Shown: positions 1-7,067, counted from the first letter of the stretch. The stretch is DNA of 9,341 nucleotides from an uncultured Lachnospiraceae bacterium (GCA_910583965.1 CAJUAE010000119.1:1-9341); one strand, 5' to 3'. The notes: generated from the letters alone by a model not told the origin. Numbers and translations: made by a program.

Positions 1-63
1 TCTTACCAAAAAAGAGGTATTTTTTCCCATAGACACAAACTTTTTTACACTACCTAAAAATTT

Positions 64-112
64 ACTGGAAAGAATAAAATCTACTTTGTTAATAGATTTT
101 ACTCTTTCCAGT
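64..112 (-). terminator. Long hairpin, possible terminator of the kinase operon
   Basis: The arms at 64-83 and 93-112 are complementary at 19 of 20 positions around a 9-base loop. The only mismatch (A74 with C102 on the plus strand) becomes a G.U pair in RNA made from the minus strand, so that transcript pairs along all 20 positions. This fits RNA reading through from the kinase gene, whose stop is about 200 bases upstream. Downstream of the stem on the minus strand comes AAATTTTTAGG, a weak and displaced U-tract, so it is not a textbook rho-independent terminator. It could instead be an RNA-processing hairpin or a palindromic repeat. Confidence 0.4.
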
Positions 113-140
113 TTCTAGTTAAACTACTAATTAATAAAAG

Positions 141-295
141 TACACCAGTTTACAACTTTTTAAAATTTAGTCTACTTGCCATTTAAAATGTAATAAATAT
201 GCACTTTATCGCTTGTAAAATATAAGAAAATTGAATATTTATTCAATGCAAAACCATAAAAATATAACTCTCACAAAAACTTGTAAACTGCTGTA
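141..295. repeat. 155-bp inverted-repeat element, MITE-like candidate
   Basis: The 21-base ends (141-161 and 275-295) are inverted repeats matching at 19 of 21 positions. They share TACA, then CAGTTTACAA, then TTTTT, with single mismatches between these blocks. The tetranucleotide AAAG lies immediately outside each end (137-140 and 296-299), as a short target duplication would. The interior is non-coding and A/T-rich and contains a palindrome with 8-bp arms at 230-247. Terminal inverted repeats, flanking direct repeats, small size and lack of coding are the usual features of a MITE. A four-base AAAG match in such A/T-rich DNA is weak evidence of transposition, so it could also be a long-range stem or operator pair. 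Confidence 0.4.
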
Positions 296-311
296 AAAGT
301 ACATTATTATT

Positions 312-1607
312 TCAAAATAAAGACAAGTGGTTCAATCGAAATATAATTCTAAAACTCAAATAATTTTCTCCATAATATTGTTGATTGGTGGCATGGAGAT
401 CCGCCTTATACTTCTGTATTAGCGATTTCATACGCGATAATCCTACACCTCTGTTATCTCCTTTACTGCTTTTACCTGTCACAAAAAACTCCTCTATTTC
501 TTCGTTGGTATAAACTCTGCTAATATTTGCAACTTCCAACAAAAGCTTTGTATCTTCATACGAAGACAATCTCAAGATAATCTTATTGTAATTAGTATCC
601 TTTCTTTTTTCTTTTACCAATGCTTCCACTGCATTGTCAAACAAAATGCCTGTAATTTCAATAAAATGATGAATTACGCAATAGCGCTCTACAGAAATAG
701 GATCGACTTCGTATTTCACATTGATATCCAAAGATTGGGCAAAAATAAGTTTGGAATACAAAAATCCACATAGTACTGGTGATGATTCTAACTTTAGAAG
801 TTTAACAATCTGTGTATCTTCCAAGACTACATCACAATATCTATTTTGCTCTGCAATCAGTTCTTCTGCATTTTGGGCTGTATAAGGAAGACACTTAATG
901 GCATTAATATGGTTATGGAACTCATGCTGCTTAATTCGAATTGCAGTTATCAAGTCTTCAAATGTCTTTGTATACAGCTCATACATTTTGAGTTCTTCCT
1001 GTTTTTCTTCTTTTTCCATTTCAGAACTCATCCATAACACCATTACAAGAACCAATCCACCAACACTAACCAGCGCCTGTATTTGTACTTGTGTAGTAAT
1101 ATATCCATCCTTTTTGTACAGCAGCAACAACTCAAAGAAAAATAAAACAAATAGTATGACAAGGAAAACTTCTTTAAATCGCGTAATCTTTGTTCCAATT
1201 TTATAAATATATTTTTCTTTCCAAAGTAAAATTAAAGCACAGATAATACAGTTTACAAAAATACCATACCACCTATAATCTTTTAATTCTATCATAAAAT
1301 CTTTTAACAAATAATAAACTACTATCTGCAACACTGGGATTCCTATTAGCATCGTGCCAAAGACTCTCGCTGTTGGTTTCCAATCATGTGTAATTTTAAT
1401 TTTTGCATATAGAAATAGCAACGAATAAATCATAATCATTCCTAGTCTATTATCAATATACTTACCAGAACTCATTACAATTCCAAATTCCATTATTGCT
1501 ATTGCAAAAAATGTCTTATTCCATCTATACTTTTGATTTGCTGCCTTATACATAAAAGCCATTACGCTTAAATATTCGGTAAACACCTCAATAAAAGTAA
1601 CTATCAT
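312..1607 (-). CDS. GHKL-type membrane sensor histidine kinase (AgrC-like)
   Basis: This 431-residue protein has a membrane sensor half and a cytoplasmic kinase half. Hydrophobic stretches at about 4-22, 32-48, 55-70, 82-102, 113-130, 146-164 and 175-195 suggest six or seven membrane segments. A charged linker (about 196-220) leads to the H-box, where IKQHEFHNH carries the probable phosphorylated histidine at 228. The ATP-binding domain shows an N-box (FDNAVEA, 323-329) and a glycine box (GDNRGVGLS, 383-391). This layout, without a HAMP domain and with a compact GHKL ATPase, is typical of AgrC/ComD-like kinases that sense peptides; the ligand here is unknown. The ATG overlaps the stop of the upstream response regulator (ATGA at 1604-1607), indicating translational coupling and a cognate pair. 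The gene is complete and is the last of a three-gene operon. Its membrane-coding part is very A/T-rich: 11 G/C in the 60 bases at 1201-1260. Confidence 0.9.
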   Translation of the reverse strand: MIVTFIEVFTEYLSVMAFMYKAANQKYRWNKTFFAIAIMEFGIVMSSGKYIDNRLGMIMIYSLLFLYAKIKITHDWKPTARVFGTMLIGIPVLQIVVYYLLKDFMIELKDYRWYGIFVNCIICALILLWKEKYIYKIGTKITRFKEVFLVILFVLFFFELLLLYKKDGYITTQVQIQALVSVGGLVLVMVLWMSSEMEKEEKQEELKMYELYTKTFEDLITAIRIKQHEFHNHINAIKCLPYTAQNAEELIAEQNRYCDVVLEDTQIVKLLKLESSPVLCGFLYSKLIFAQSLDINVKYEVDPISVERYCVIHHFIEITGILFDNAVEALVKEKRKDTNYNKIILRLSSYEDTKLLLEVANISRVYTNEEIEEFFVTGKSSKGDNRGVGLSRMKSLIQKYKADLHATNQQYYGENYLSFRIIFRLNHLSLF

Positions 1608-2323
1608 AACTCATCCAAAAAGCGCTTTCTTCTACTGCTGCCAATCTCAATTTTTCTTCCATTTTTCATTGTGAGATAGCAATTTGTATTATCAATATTG
1701 TCAATGTATTTTCTGTTAACAATCATGCTCTTACTACATTGTATAAAGTAGCTCTGCGGCAGTTCACGCATCACTTTCTTTAAGGTCTTATACGGCATTC
1801 TTGCTTCCTGTTCTGTTGTATATGCTGTCAATTGCCTGCGAACGGATTCTATACAGATAATTTTGTCTGTTTCCAAACTGTAGATAACGCCATCTTTCCT
1901 GTAATAATAAAATTTAATCTCGTTCTCACCGCGCACTGGCTGTCCCAATGCTCTAGAAATCTCATGTTTTACACGCTCGAAGTCAATCGGCTTCTCAATA
2001 TAACTCGAACAATATAAATTTTGATAGGCAAATAGCTTTTCATCGACAAGACTTGTCACAAAAATAATTGGCGTATACTGATAGCGCTCCATCTTCCTAA
2101 TTTTATCCGCAAAAATCATGCCAGAGACATCTCCTGATTTTGATGGTTCTAGCACTATGTCAATCACAAACAGATGAATTTCCTCCTCAATTGCATATCT
2201 ATAAGCTTCTGCACAATTATCAACACAAAAAACAGCACTGGCAGACTCACACCCTTGTGTTATTTCCGCCAGTGCATTTCTGCATGCCTCATTATCCTCT
2301 ATAATCAACACATTTCTTCTCAT
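1604..2323 (-). CDS. LytTR-family response regulator (AgrA-like)
   Basis: This 239-residue cytoplasmic regulator has an N-terminal receiver domain (about 3-125) and a C-terminal LytTR DNA-binding domain (about 136-236). The receiver begins NVLIIEDNEA with acidic residues E9 and D10. The probable phosphorylated aspartate is D55 (FVIDIVLEP), the switch threonine T90 (FVTS) and the conserved lysine K111 (EKP). The LytTR part shows the expected SYFIQCSKSMIVNRKYI pattern followed by a basic end (GSSRRKRF). It should be phosphorylated by the overlapping GHKL kinase and then bind direct-repeat sites. ATG 2323 is preferred because an in-frame stop lies three codons upstream (2330-2332). The only Shine-Dalgarno candidate is GGA three bases before the ATG, so translation may depend on coupling to the XRE gene that ends 27 bases upstream. 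Targets cannot be read from the window. Confidence 0.93.
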   Translation of the reverse strand: MRRNVLIIEDNEACRNALAEITQGCESASAVFCVDNCAEAYRYAIEEEIHLFVIDIVLEPSKSGDVSGMIFADKIRKMERYQYTPIIFVTSLVDEKLFAYQNLYCSSYIEKPIDFERVKHEISRALGQPVRGENEIKFYYYRKDGVIYSLETDKIICIESVRRQLTAYTTEQEARMPYKTLKKVMRELPQSYFIQCSKSMIVNRKYIDNIDNTNCYLTMKNGRKIEIGSSRRKRFLDEL

Positions 2324-2350
2324 TTTCCATTATCTTTTGTAATCAAGCAC

Positions 2351-2599
2351 TTACTTAATCTCTTGTTCCAGGTCGTGGAACACTCCATTGTGGAAAAAAT
2401 CTTCCAAGGAAACATTCAATCCATCACAAATCATCTTAATCGTAACAATTCCTGTGTTCTTGCTGTTTCCTTTCATAATATTTTTAAGTGTTGAAGGCGG
2501 CATTCCTGAGACATATGCCAACTGCGATATCTTCATATTCTTTTCGCTGCATAAGCTTTTTATCCTAGCCACCACGGCTTCCTGTGTCTTCAATACCAT
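2351..2599 (-). CDS. Small XRE-family helix-turn-helix regulator
   Basis: This 82-residue protein is almost entirely one Cro/C1-type helix-turn-helix domain (about 8-70). Key parts are ISQLAYVSGMPPSTLKNIMKG, covering the turn and recognition helices, and TIKMICDGLNVSLEDFF at the end of the fold. This pattern is common in short XRE regulators of clostridia. It is the first gene of the operon with the LytTR regulator and GHKL kinase, so it probably adjusts expression of that circuit or shares its targets (inference). The start is uncertain. ATG 2599 directly follows GGGGTGA with no spacer, whereas the in-frame TTG at 2593 has that same sequence at a spacing of six bases, giving an 80-residue protein. 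An extended -10 promoter lies about 30 bases upstream. The domain is too short to carry a ligand-binding or metalloprotease part. Confidence 0.88.
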   Translation of the reverse strand: MVLKTQEAVVARIKSLCSEKNMKISQLAYVSGMPPSTLKNIMKGNSKNTGIVTIKMICDGLNVSLEDFFHNGVFHDLEQEIK

Positions 2600-2630
2600 T
2601 CACCCCAATACAAATTTCATAAACTCTAAC

Positions 2631-2639
2631 AATATATCA
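2631..2639 (-). promoter_or_regulatory. Extended -10 promoter for the XRE-RR-kinase operon
   Basis: The minus strand reads TGATATATT, which fits the extended -10 pattern TGnTATAAT with one mismatch. It lies about 32 bases before the XRE start, giving a predicted leader of about 25 bases. No good -35 is seen at 17 bp (TTCAGC is the closest), as is usual for extended -10 promoters. This is a sequence-only prediction. Confidence 0.45.
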
Positions 2640-2652
2640 TGCAACGATACTA

Positions 2653-2679
2653 TGCTGAAAATTCACTTCGCCTTCAGCA
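2653..2679. promoter_or_regulatory. Inverted repeat over the -35 region, operator candidate
   Basis: TGCTGAA (2653-2659) and TTCAGCA (2673-2679) form a perfect 7-bp inverted repeat with a 13-base spacer. It lies just upstream of the predicted extended -10 of the XRE operon and overlaps the place where a -35 would be. That is a natural position for an operator, perhaps for the XRE protein acting on its own operon (inference). It could also fold as a small hairpin. Confidence 0.3.
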
Positions 2680-2722
2680 GCGTTACTTATTATTATCTTA
2701 CAAAATTTATATTTGCTTTTTG

Positions 2723-2736
2723 GGCTATATATGGCC
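2723..2736. promoter_or_regulatory. 14-bp imperfect palindrome, operator candidate
   Basis: GGCTATATATGGCC is palindromic except for one mismatched symmetric pair. It stands out as a G/C-capped block in very A/T-rich DNA about 85 bases upstream of the predicted XRE operon promoter. It may be a regulator binding site. The regulator is unknown. Confidence 0.25.
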
Positions 2737-2782
2737 TTCTACACAAATTTTTACATTTTTCTTAAATTTTATAACAGAGAAA

Positions 2783-2810
2783 CTTTTTATTAAGTAGATT
2801 TAACAAAAAG
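2783..2810 (-). terminator. A/T-rich stem-loop after the MATE operon, weak terminator candidate
   Basis: The arms 2783-2793 and 2800-2810 form an 11-bp stem around a 6-base loop. The single plus-strand mismatch becomes a G.U pair in minus-strand RNA, so the structure fits transcription coming from the MATE gene that ends 47 bases upstream. The stem is almost all A/U and is followed by TTTCTCTG rather than a clean U-run, so termination would be inefficient. Confidence 0.3.
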
Positions 2811-2856
2811 GGTTTTTAAATATGCTTTAATATATCATTTGTATAAAATAAATGCT

Positions 2857-4227
2857 TCACAATTCTAATTTCTGGTCAGATGGAATTAAAACCTTGCGTG
2901 CTGCCAACCAAAAAGTAATTGCATGGACAGACAGCGTAATCGTCCATGTAATTGGATAGGACAAATATACAATTGTCAAATTATGATACTCTGGTATTTG
3001 AAACACCGTTGCAATCCACAGTAAACGCAGCCCGCAAGCACCAACCAAGGACACAACCATTGGAATAATAGAATAACCAATTCCCCGCAGCGCACCCACC
3101 AGCACATCCATAATGCCACAGAGTGCATAGAGTGTACAAATAATCTTTAGACGTTCCATCCCGGCTGTGATAACATCCGCACTTGGCGAATAAATCCCAA
3201 GTAACATCTCCCCAAAAAATACTGCCAAATTCCCTAGCAACACACCTGTCACAATCACACAAAGTTCTCCCGCAAACAATATTTTATAAATACGTTTATA
3301 CTCTCGTGCCCCATAATTTTGACTGGTAAACGATATTGTCGCCTGATGGAACGCATTCATTGCCATGTAGACAAAACCTTCAATATTTGCCGCCGCAGAA
3401 TTCCCTGCAACCGCAATATTTCCAAAAGAATTGACAGCAGATTGAATCACAACATTTGACAGTGAAAATATCGTTCCCTGAAAACCTGCTGGAAGTCCAA
3501 TCTGCATAATTTTCCCTAGTTTTTCCCTAGAAATTGCAAGCTCCTTTAACTCAAGATGAATACTACTCTGCTCTTTCATAAGACAACGCACCACAAGAAA
3601 TGCTGAGATAGTCTGAGAAATTACGGTCGCCATCGCAACCCCTGCTACTCCTAAATGACAAAGAATGACAAAGAACAGATTTAACAATACATTTACAATC
3701 CCTGCGCCCAACAGATAATACAAGGGCCGCTTTGTATCTCCAATCGCTCTTAAAACTGCACTTCCGAAGTTATAAACCATCATGGATGTCATTCCAAGAA
3801 AATAAATTCTCAAATATAATACTGCAAGACCAATTACCTCAGGAGGCGCCTGCATTAACTCCAGAAGTTTTGGCGCACCAACCAGTCCAATTACAGTAAG
3901 CAGTAAACCACAATACAGACTCAATAACATTGAAGTATGTATTGTCTGTTTTAAATCGCTATCGTTTTTCGCACCATAATACTGTGCTGTCAGTACATTT
4001 GTTCCTACTGACAGTCCCACAAAAATATTGGTTATCAAGTTAATCAGCGCCGTATTAGAACCTACTGCTGCTAGTGCGTTATCTCCGGCAAAACGCCCCA
4101 CCACAACAATATCCGCGGCATTAAACAACAATTGTAGAATGCTTGAACACATGAGCGGCAACGCAAAGAGTAGCATTTTTCCCAATACAGACCCACTACA
4201 CATATCAATCTCATATTTCTTGTTCAT
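2857..4227 (-). CDS. MATE-family multidrug/metabolite exporter (first of two)
   Basis: This 456-residue integral membrane protein has the usual MATE length and two-lobed layout, with about twelve hydrophobic segments. Family signatures include VGRFAGDNALAAVG (43-56), LRAIGDTKRP (159-168), GVAGVAMATVISQ (193-205) and, in the second lobe, QNYGA (303-307). MATE proteins export cationic drugs, dyes or metabolites using Na+ or H+ gradients; the substrate here cannot be inferred. ATG 4227 has a strong ribosome binding site (AAGGAAGGA) about six bases upstream. It is the last gene of the long minus-strand cluster, 50 bases after a second, clearly different MATE gene. The two share only the family pattern, so they look like members of different MATE subfamilies rather than a recent duplication. 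The reading frame is intact. Confidence 0.93.
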   Translation of the reverse strand: MNKKYEIDMCSGSVLGKMLLFALPLMCSSILQLLFNAADIVVVGRFAGDNALAAVGSNTALINLITNIFVGLSVGTNVLTAQYYGAKNDSDLKQTIHTSMLLSLYCGLLLTVIGLVGAPKLLELMQAPPEVIGLAVLYLRIYFLGMTSMMVYNFGSAVLRAIGDTKRPLYYLLGAGIVNVLLNLFFVILCHLGVAGVAMATVISQTISAFLVVRCLMKEQSSIHLELKELAISREKLGKIMQIGLPAGFQGTIFSLSNVVIQSAVNSFGNIAVAGNSAAANIEGFVYMAMNAFHQATISFTSQNYGAREYKRIYKILFAGELCVIVTGVLLGNLAVFFGEMLLGIYSPSADVITAGMERLKIICTLYALCGIMDVLVGALRGIGYSIIPMVVSLVGACGLRLLWIATVFQIPEYHNLTIVYLSYPITWTITLSVHAITFWLAARKVLIPSDQKLEL

Positions 4228-4277
4228 CTCAAATCCTTCCTTTTGTAAATTCTCAGAGTCTTATTGCTATTCATCTA

Positions 4278-5630
4278 TCACTCTGGCTGTCGCATTTTCA
4301 TAACAGGATTTCGAAGTGTCATGACAATTAGCGGAATCACCATTAGAAACCATATCACTGGCTCAGTCCATATAATACCCCAATATCCAAACAACCGCAC
4401 AAACACAAAGGTGAACACCAACTTTCCCACCAACTCAATAAAACTCGATAAAATTGGCGTCCTTGGGTCCCCAAACCCTTGCATACAATTTCTTAAAATC
4501 ACAATAAACAGACATACCAGCAAAAAAGACATGTCCACCTTTAGATAAGTTGTTCCCCAATAGATAATCTCCTCATTGTCTGAGCTTGTGAGAAAACGAA
4601 TCAAATAGGGTGAAATTGTATGGGCGAGAACAAACACAATCCCGTCCCAAACAGCCCCCAATATCAGCACGCTTTTCATCCCTTGACGAATCCTGTCATA
4701 TCTGCCTGCACCATAATTTTGCCCGCAGTATGTCGCCATGGAGGAACCGAGCACACTCACTGGCAGTCCCCATATTTCAAACATTTTGCGCGCTGCAGTG
4801 TGCGCTACAATAATGTTTGTGCCAAGTTGGTTAATGCCACTTTGTAATACAAGCGAACCAAAATTTACTAGGCTGGACATCAATCCCATAGACAAGCCGC
4901 TCTCATATAACATAACAGCCTGTTTTTTAGATAAGACAAAATGTTCTCTGGCAAGATGCAATATTGGAAATCCCTGTCGAATCCGGTTTAGGCAGAGCAT
5001 GACCGACAATAACTGGGAAAGCATAGTCGCCACTGCTGCCCCTCTTACTCCCAGATCAAAGACCAGTATAAACAAATAGTCCAGTGCAACATTGGTCAAA
5101 GCCGCTATCACCAAAAAAATTAACGGCGTAATTGAATCCCCAATCGCACGAAGTGTATTGGCACAAAGATTGTATGCCAAGGTCACAAACATCCCCCACA
5201 CAAGCAGCGTAATATAGGAAAGTGACATGTCCAATTGCTGTGGCGGCACATTTAGAAGCGTCAATATCGGTCGAAGAAACACTGCCGCAACTGTGATAAT
5301 GACAGCGGCGGTCAAATATCCGAGCAGGATAGCGCCCGCCACATTCTCCTTTAATTTCCGCTCCTCGCCGCTCCCGTAAAAGCGCGCAGTTATCACGCTA
5401 AATCCAAGACTTAACCCATTAAAAAATCCTGTCAAAAGGGTGTACAAAATGGATACCGATCCCACAGCTGCAAGCGCTTCCTCCCCCAGAATACTCCCCA
5501 CAATCTTTGTGTCAACAAGGCTATAGCAAATCTGAAACAAATTTCCCAAAAATACTGGAATAGCAAACCGCAAAATCAATTTCATTGGTCTGCCCTCAGT
5601 GAGATTCAATGCAGTTTTTGATGTCTTCAT
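4278..5630 (-). CDS. MATE-family exporter (second of two)
   Basis: This is a MATE transporter of 450 residues from the chosen ATG, with about twelve membrane segments. It opens with the common MATE N-terminus LNLTEGRPMKLILRFAIP (8-25). It also shows EALAAVG (51-57), LRAIGDSITP (160-169) and a later GQNYGAGR in the second lobe. It probably exports small, often cationic compounds by ion antiport; the substrate is unknown. The start is ambiguous. GAGGAA (5643-5648) lies 12 bases before ATG 5630 and only three bases before an in-frame GTG at 5639, whose codon overlaps the rsmF stop. I prefer the ATG because it matches the usual family N-terminus and the GTG spacing is too short. Either way the gene is tightly coupled to rsmF and lies 50 bases before the other MATE gene. 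Confidence 0.92.
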   Translation of the reverse strand: MKTSKTALNLTEGRPMKLILRFAIPVFLGNLFQICYSLVDTKIVGSILGEEALAAVGSVSILYTLLTGFFNGLSLGFSVITARFYGSGEERKLKENVAGAILLGYLTAAVIITVAAVFLRPILTLLNVPPQQLDMSLSYITLLVWGMFVTLAYNLCANTLRAIGDSITPLIFLVIAALTNVALDYLFILVFDLGVRGAAVATMLSQLLSVMLCLNRIRQGFPILHLAREHFVLSKKQAVMLYESGLSMGLMSSLVNFGSLVLQSGINQLGTNIIVAHTAARKMFEIWGLPVSVLGSSMATYCGQNYGAGRYDRIRQGMKSVLILGAVWDGIVFVLAHTISPYLIRFLTSSDNEEIIYWGTTYLKVDMSFLLVCLFIVILRNCMQGFGDPRTPILSSFIELVGKLVFTFVFVRLFGYWGIIWTEPVIWFLMVIPLIVMTLRNPVMKMRQPE

Positions 5631-5635
5631 ATACG

Positions 5636-7036
5636 TCACACTTTCCTCAACCCTTTTGGATAATGGTTTTTCATAATCTGTCCTGCAAGCTTTCCCCAGC
5701 CAATGCTATATCCCTGAAAAGTTATTAGATACCAGCCCTTTTGCCCGCTGTAGTTTAACGTCATTCCGCCCAGATAGGCTTTTGCAGCTTCGACCGTTCC
5801 AAGTTCCATGGACTGCTTGACATCTTCTTTTTTCAAAGCAAGCGCTAATGCATGTGACGGCTCAAAACGATTCTTCTTTAGAGTGCCAAGATGTAGTCCT
5901 ACACGCAACACTTTTAGACCTTTTATAGACGGCATCTTCTGTGGCATCAGATACAATTGATTGCCAAACTTTAACAGACAATCCTGCGCTTCTTTTGTCA
6001 AATCTATCTGCAAAGTCTCCTGTTGAAACTGTAAAAACTCTTTTACTTCCTTTATTGGAATCCCTTTCTGTAGACCAGTTGCAGCAAAATTTTGATAACC
6101 GTTTTGCACCTCGCCCTGTTTTTGCAATACAGCAATATAATGTCCTTCTCCGTTAATTAAATGCGGGTACAGCCTTATTGTATGCATTAACGCTTCTATA
6201 TTAGAATGCGCCCATAAAGGAACCCCCGCCGCCATTCCGTCATACCTGTGGACTTCCAAAATTTGATATGCTGGGTGGCGCTTTAGAAAACGCGCAATAC
6301 TCCCCTCATTCTCGTCAGGCGCAAATGTACAGGTTGAATACACCAACCTTCCCCCAGGACGAAGCATATTGTCTGCACAGTCAAGAATCTCATCTTGTCT
6401 ATCTGCACAAAGCTGTACATTCTCTAAACTCCACTCATTACACGCATCCTCATTTTTGCGAAACATTCCCTCACCAGAACAGGGCGCATCCACCAAAATG
6501 CGGTCAAAATAAGTGCCAAATACTTCTGCTAGACGCCGAGGCGTCTCGTTTGTGACAAGCGCGTTGCAAATTCCCATGCGCTCTACATTTTCCGATAGGA
6601 TTTTTACCCGTGTTGGGTGAATTTCATTGCACACAAGAAGCCCTTGATTTTTCATGTAAGAAGCAATCTGTGTTGCCTTTCCGCCAGGCGCAGCACACAA
6701 ATCGAGCACAATCTCTCCTGGCTGTGCATCCAGATACGCTGCGGGCGCCATTGCACTTGGCTCCTGTATATAATATACACCCGCCTCATGAAATGGGTGT
6801 TTTCCAGGTGCAATTTCACTGTCGTCATTATTAAAATAAAACCCATTTTTTTCCCATGGAACTGGCCTTAAACCAGCAAAGGCTGCTTTTGTTCGAAACG
6901 CTTCTCTTGTACTTTTTAACGCATTTACTCGCAATGCCTGAACTTTTTCTTCTTCATAGCTACGTAGGAAAGCAGGATACGCTTCCCCAAGCATATCCTG
7001 CATCCGAATCATAAAATCCTGTGGCAATTGAACCAT
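5636..7036 (-). CDS. rsmF: 16S rRNA m5C methyltransferase, RsmF/NOL1-NOP2-Sun family
   Basis: This 466-residue cytoplasmic enzyme should methylate C5 of a cytosine in small-subunit rRNA using S-adenosylmethionine. The SAM-binding loop is LDLCAAPGGKA (about 111-121). The two family cysteines are present: C186 in DAPCSGEGMF and C236 in YSTCTF, the latter being the usual nucleophile. The N-terminus (LPQDFMIRM, later ALRVNALK) and the C-terminal RNA-binding part ending GWGKLAGQIMKNHYPKGLR match the longer RsmF-like members rather than short RsmB forms. ATG 7036 is chosen over ATG 7054 because it is preceded by GGGGGA ten bases upstream and because family proteins usually start just before LPQ. 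The upstream ATG has no Shine-Dalgarno site and would add six residues. It follows argC by 31 bases and abuts the MATE gene. Assignment to the exact rRNA position is by family only. Confidence 0.92.
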   Translation of the reverse strand: MVQLPQDFMIRMQDMLGEAYPAFLRSYEEEKVQALRVNALKSTREAFRTKAAFAGLRPVPWEKNGFYFNNDDSEIAPGKHPFHEAGVYYIQEPSAMAPAAYLDAQPGEIVLDLCAAPGGKATQIASYMKNQGLLVCNEIHPTRVKILSENVERMGICNALVTNETPRRLAEVFGTYFDRILVDAPCSGEGMFRKNEDACNEWSLENVQLCADRQDEILDCADNMLRPGGRLVYSTCTFAPDENEGSIARFLKRHPAYQILEVHRYDGMAAGVPLWAHSNIEALMHTIRLYPHLINGEGHYIAVLQKQGEVQNGYQNFAATGLQKGIPIKEVKEFLQFQQETLQIDLTKEAQDCLLKFGNQLYLMPQKMPSIKGLKVLRVGLHLGTLKKNRFEPSHALALALKKEDVKQSMELGTVEAAKAYLGGMTLNYSGQKGWYLITFQGYSIGWGKLAGQIMKNHYPKGLRKV

Positions 7037-7046
7037 ATAATATAAA

Positions 7047-7052
7047 TCCCCC
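7047..7052 (-). promoter_or_regulatory. Ribosome binding site deciding the rsmF start
   Basis: The minus strand reads GGGGGA ten bases before ATG 7036. It overlaps the alternative ATG at 7054, which itself has no purine-rich site upstream. The spacing is slightly long, so the choice is moderately supported. Confidence 0.45.
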
Positions 7053-7067
7053 ATTCCAAAAGGATTA

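Larger units (their letters stand above)
1..311. other. A/T-rich intergenic region with structured repeats, no convincing gene
   Basis: This stretch lies downstream of the histidine kinase gene and runs to the window edge. It is strongly A/T-rich and I find no start codon with a usable ribosome binding site. It holds a long hairpin (64-112), a 155-bp inverted-repeat element (141-295) and, inside that element, a smaller palindrome (ATTGAATA-TT-TATTCAAT, 230-247). Two short open frames touch the left edge: plus strand 2-118, and minus strand from an ATG at 30. Neither can be supported. Confidence 0.7.

Noticed and set aside
1..30. Minus-strand ATG at 30 reading off the left edge as a possible next gene
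   Set aside because: Only ten codons are visible and no ribosome binding site precedes the ATG, so it cannot be told from chance.
2639..2797. Plus-strand open frame of 52 codons from ATG 2639, running against the XRE operon
   Set aside because: There is no Shine-Dalgarno sequence before the ATG, the start overlaps the predicted promoter of the XRE operon, and the composition is what A/T-rich DNA gives by chance. It has no AgrD-like features such as a conserved cysteine core followed by an acidic tail.
2981..3262. Second minus-strand frame of 93 codons inside the first MATE gene
   Set aside because: It lies wholly within an intact MATE coding sequence in another frame, and its cysteine/tryptophan-rich composition is typical of an out-of-frame shadow. 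The MATE frame is continuous, so it is not a frameshift remnant.
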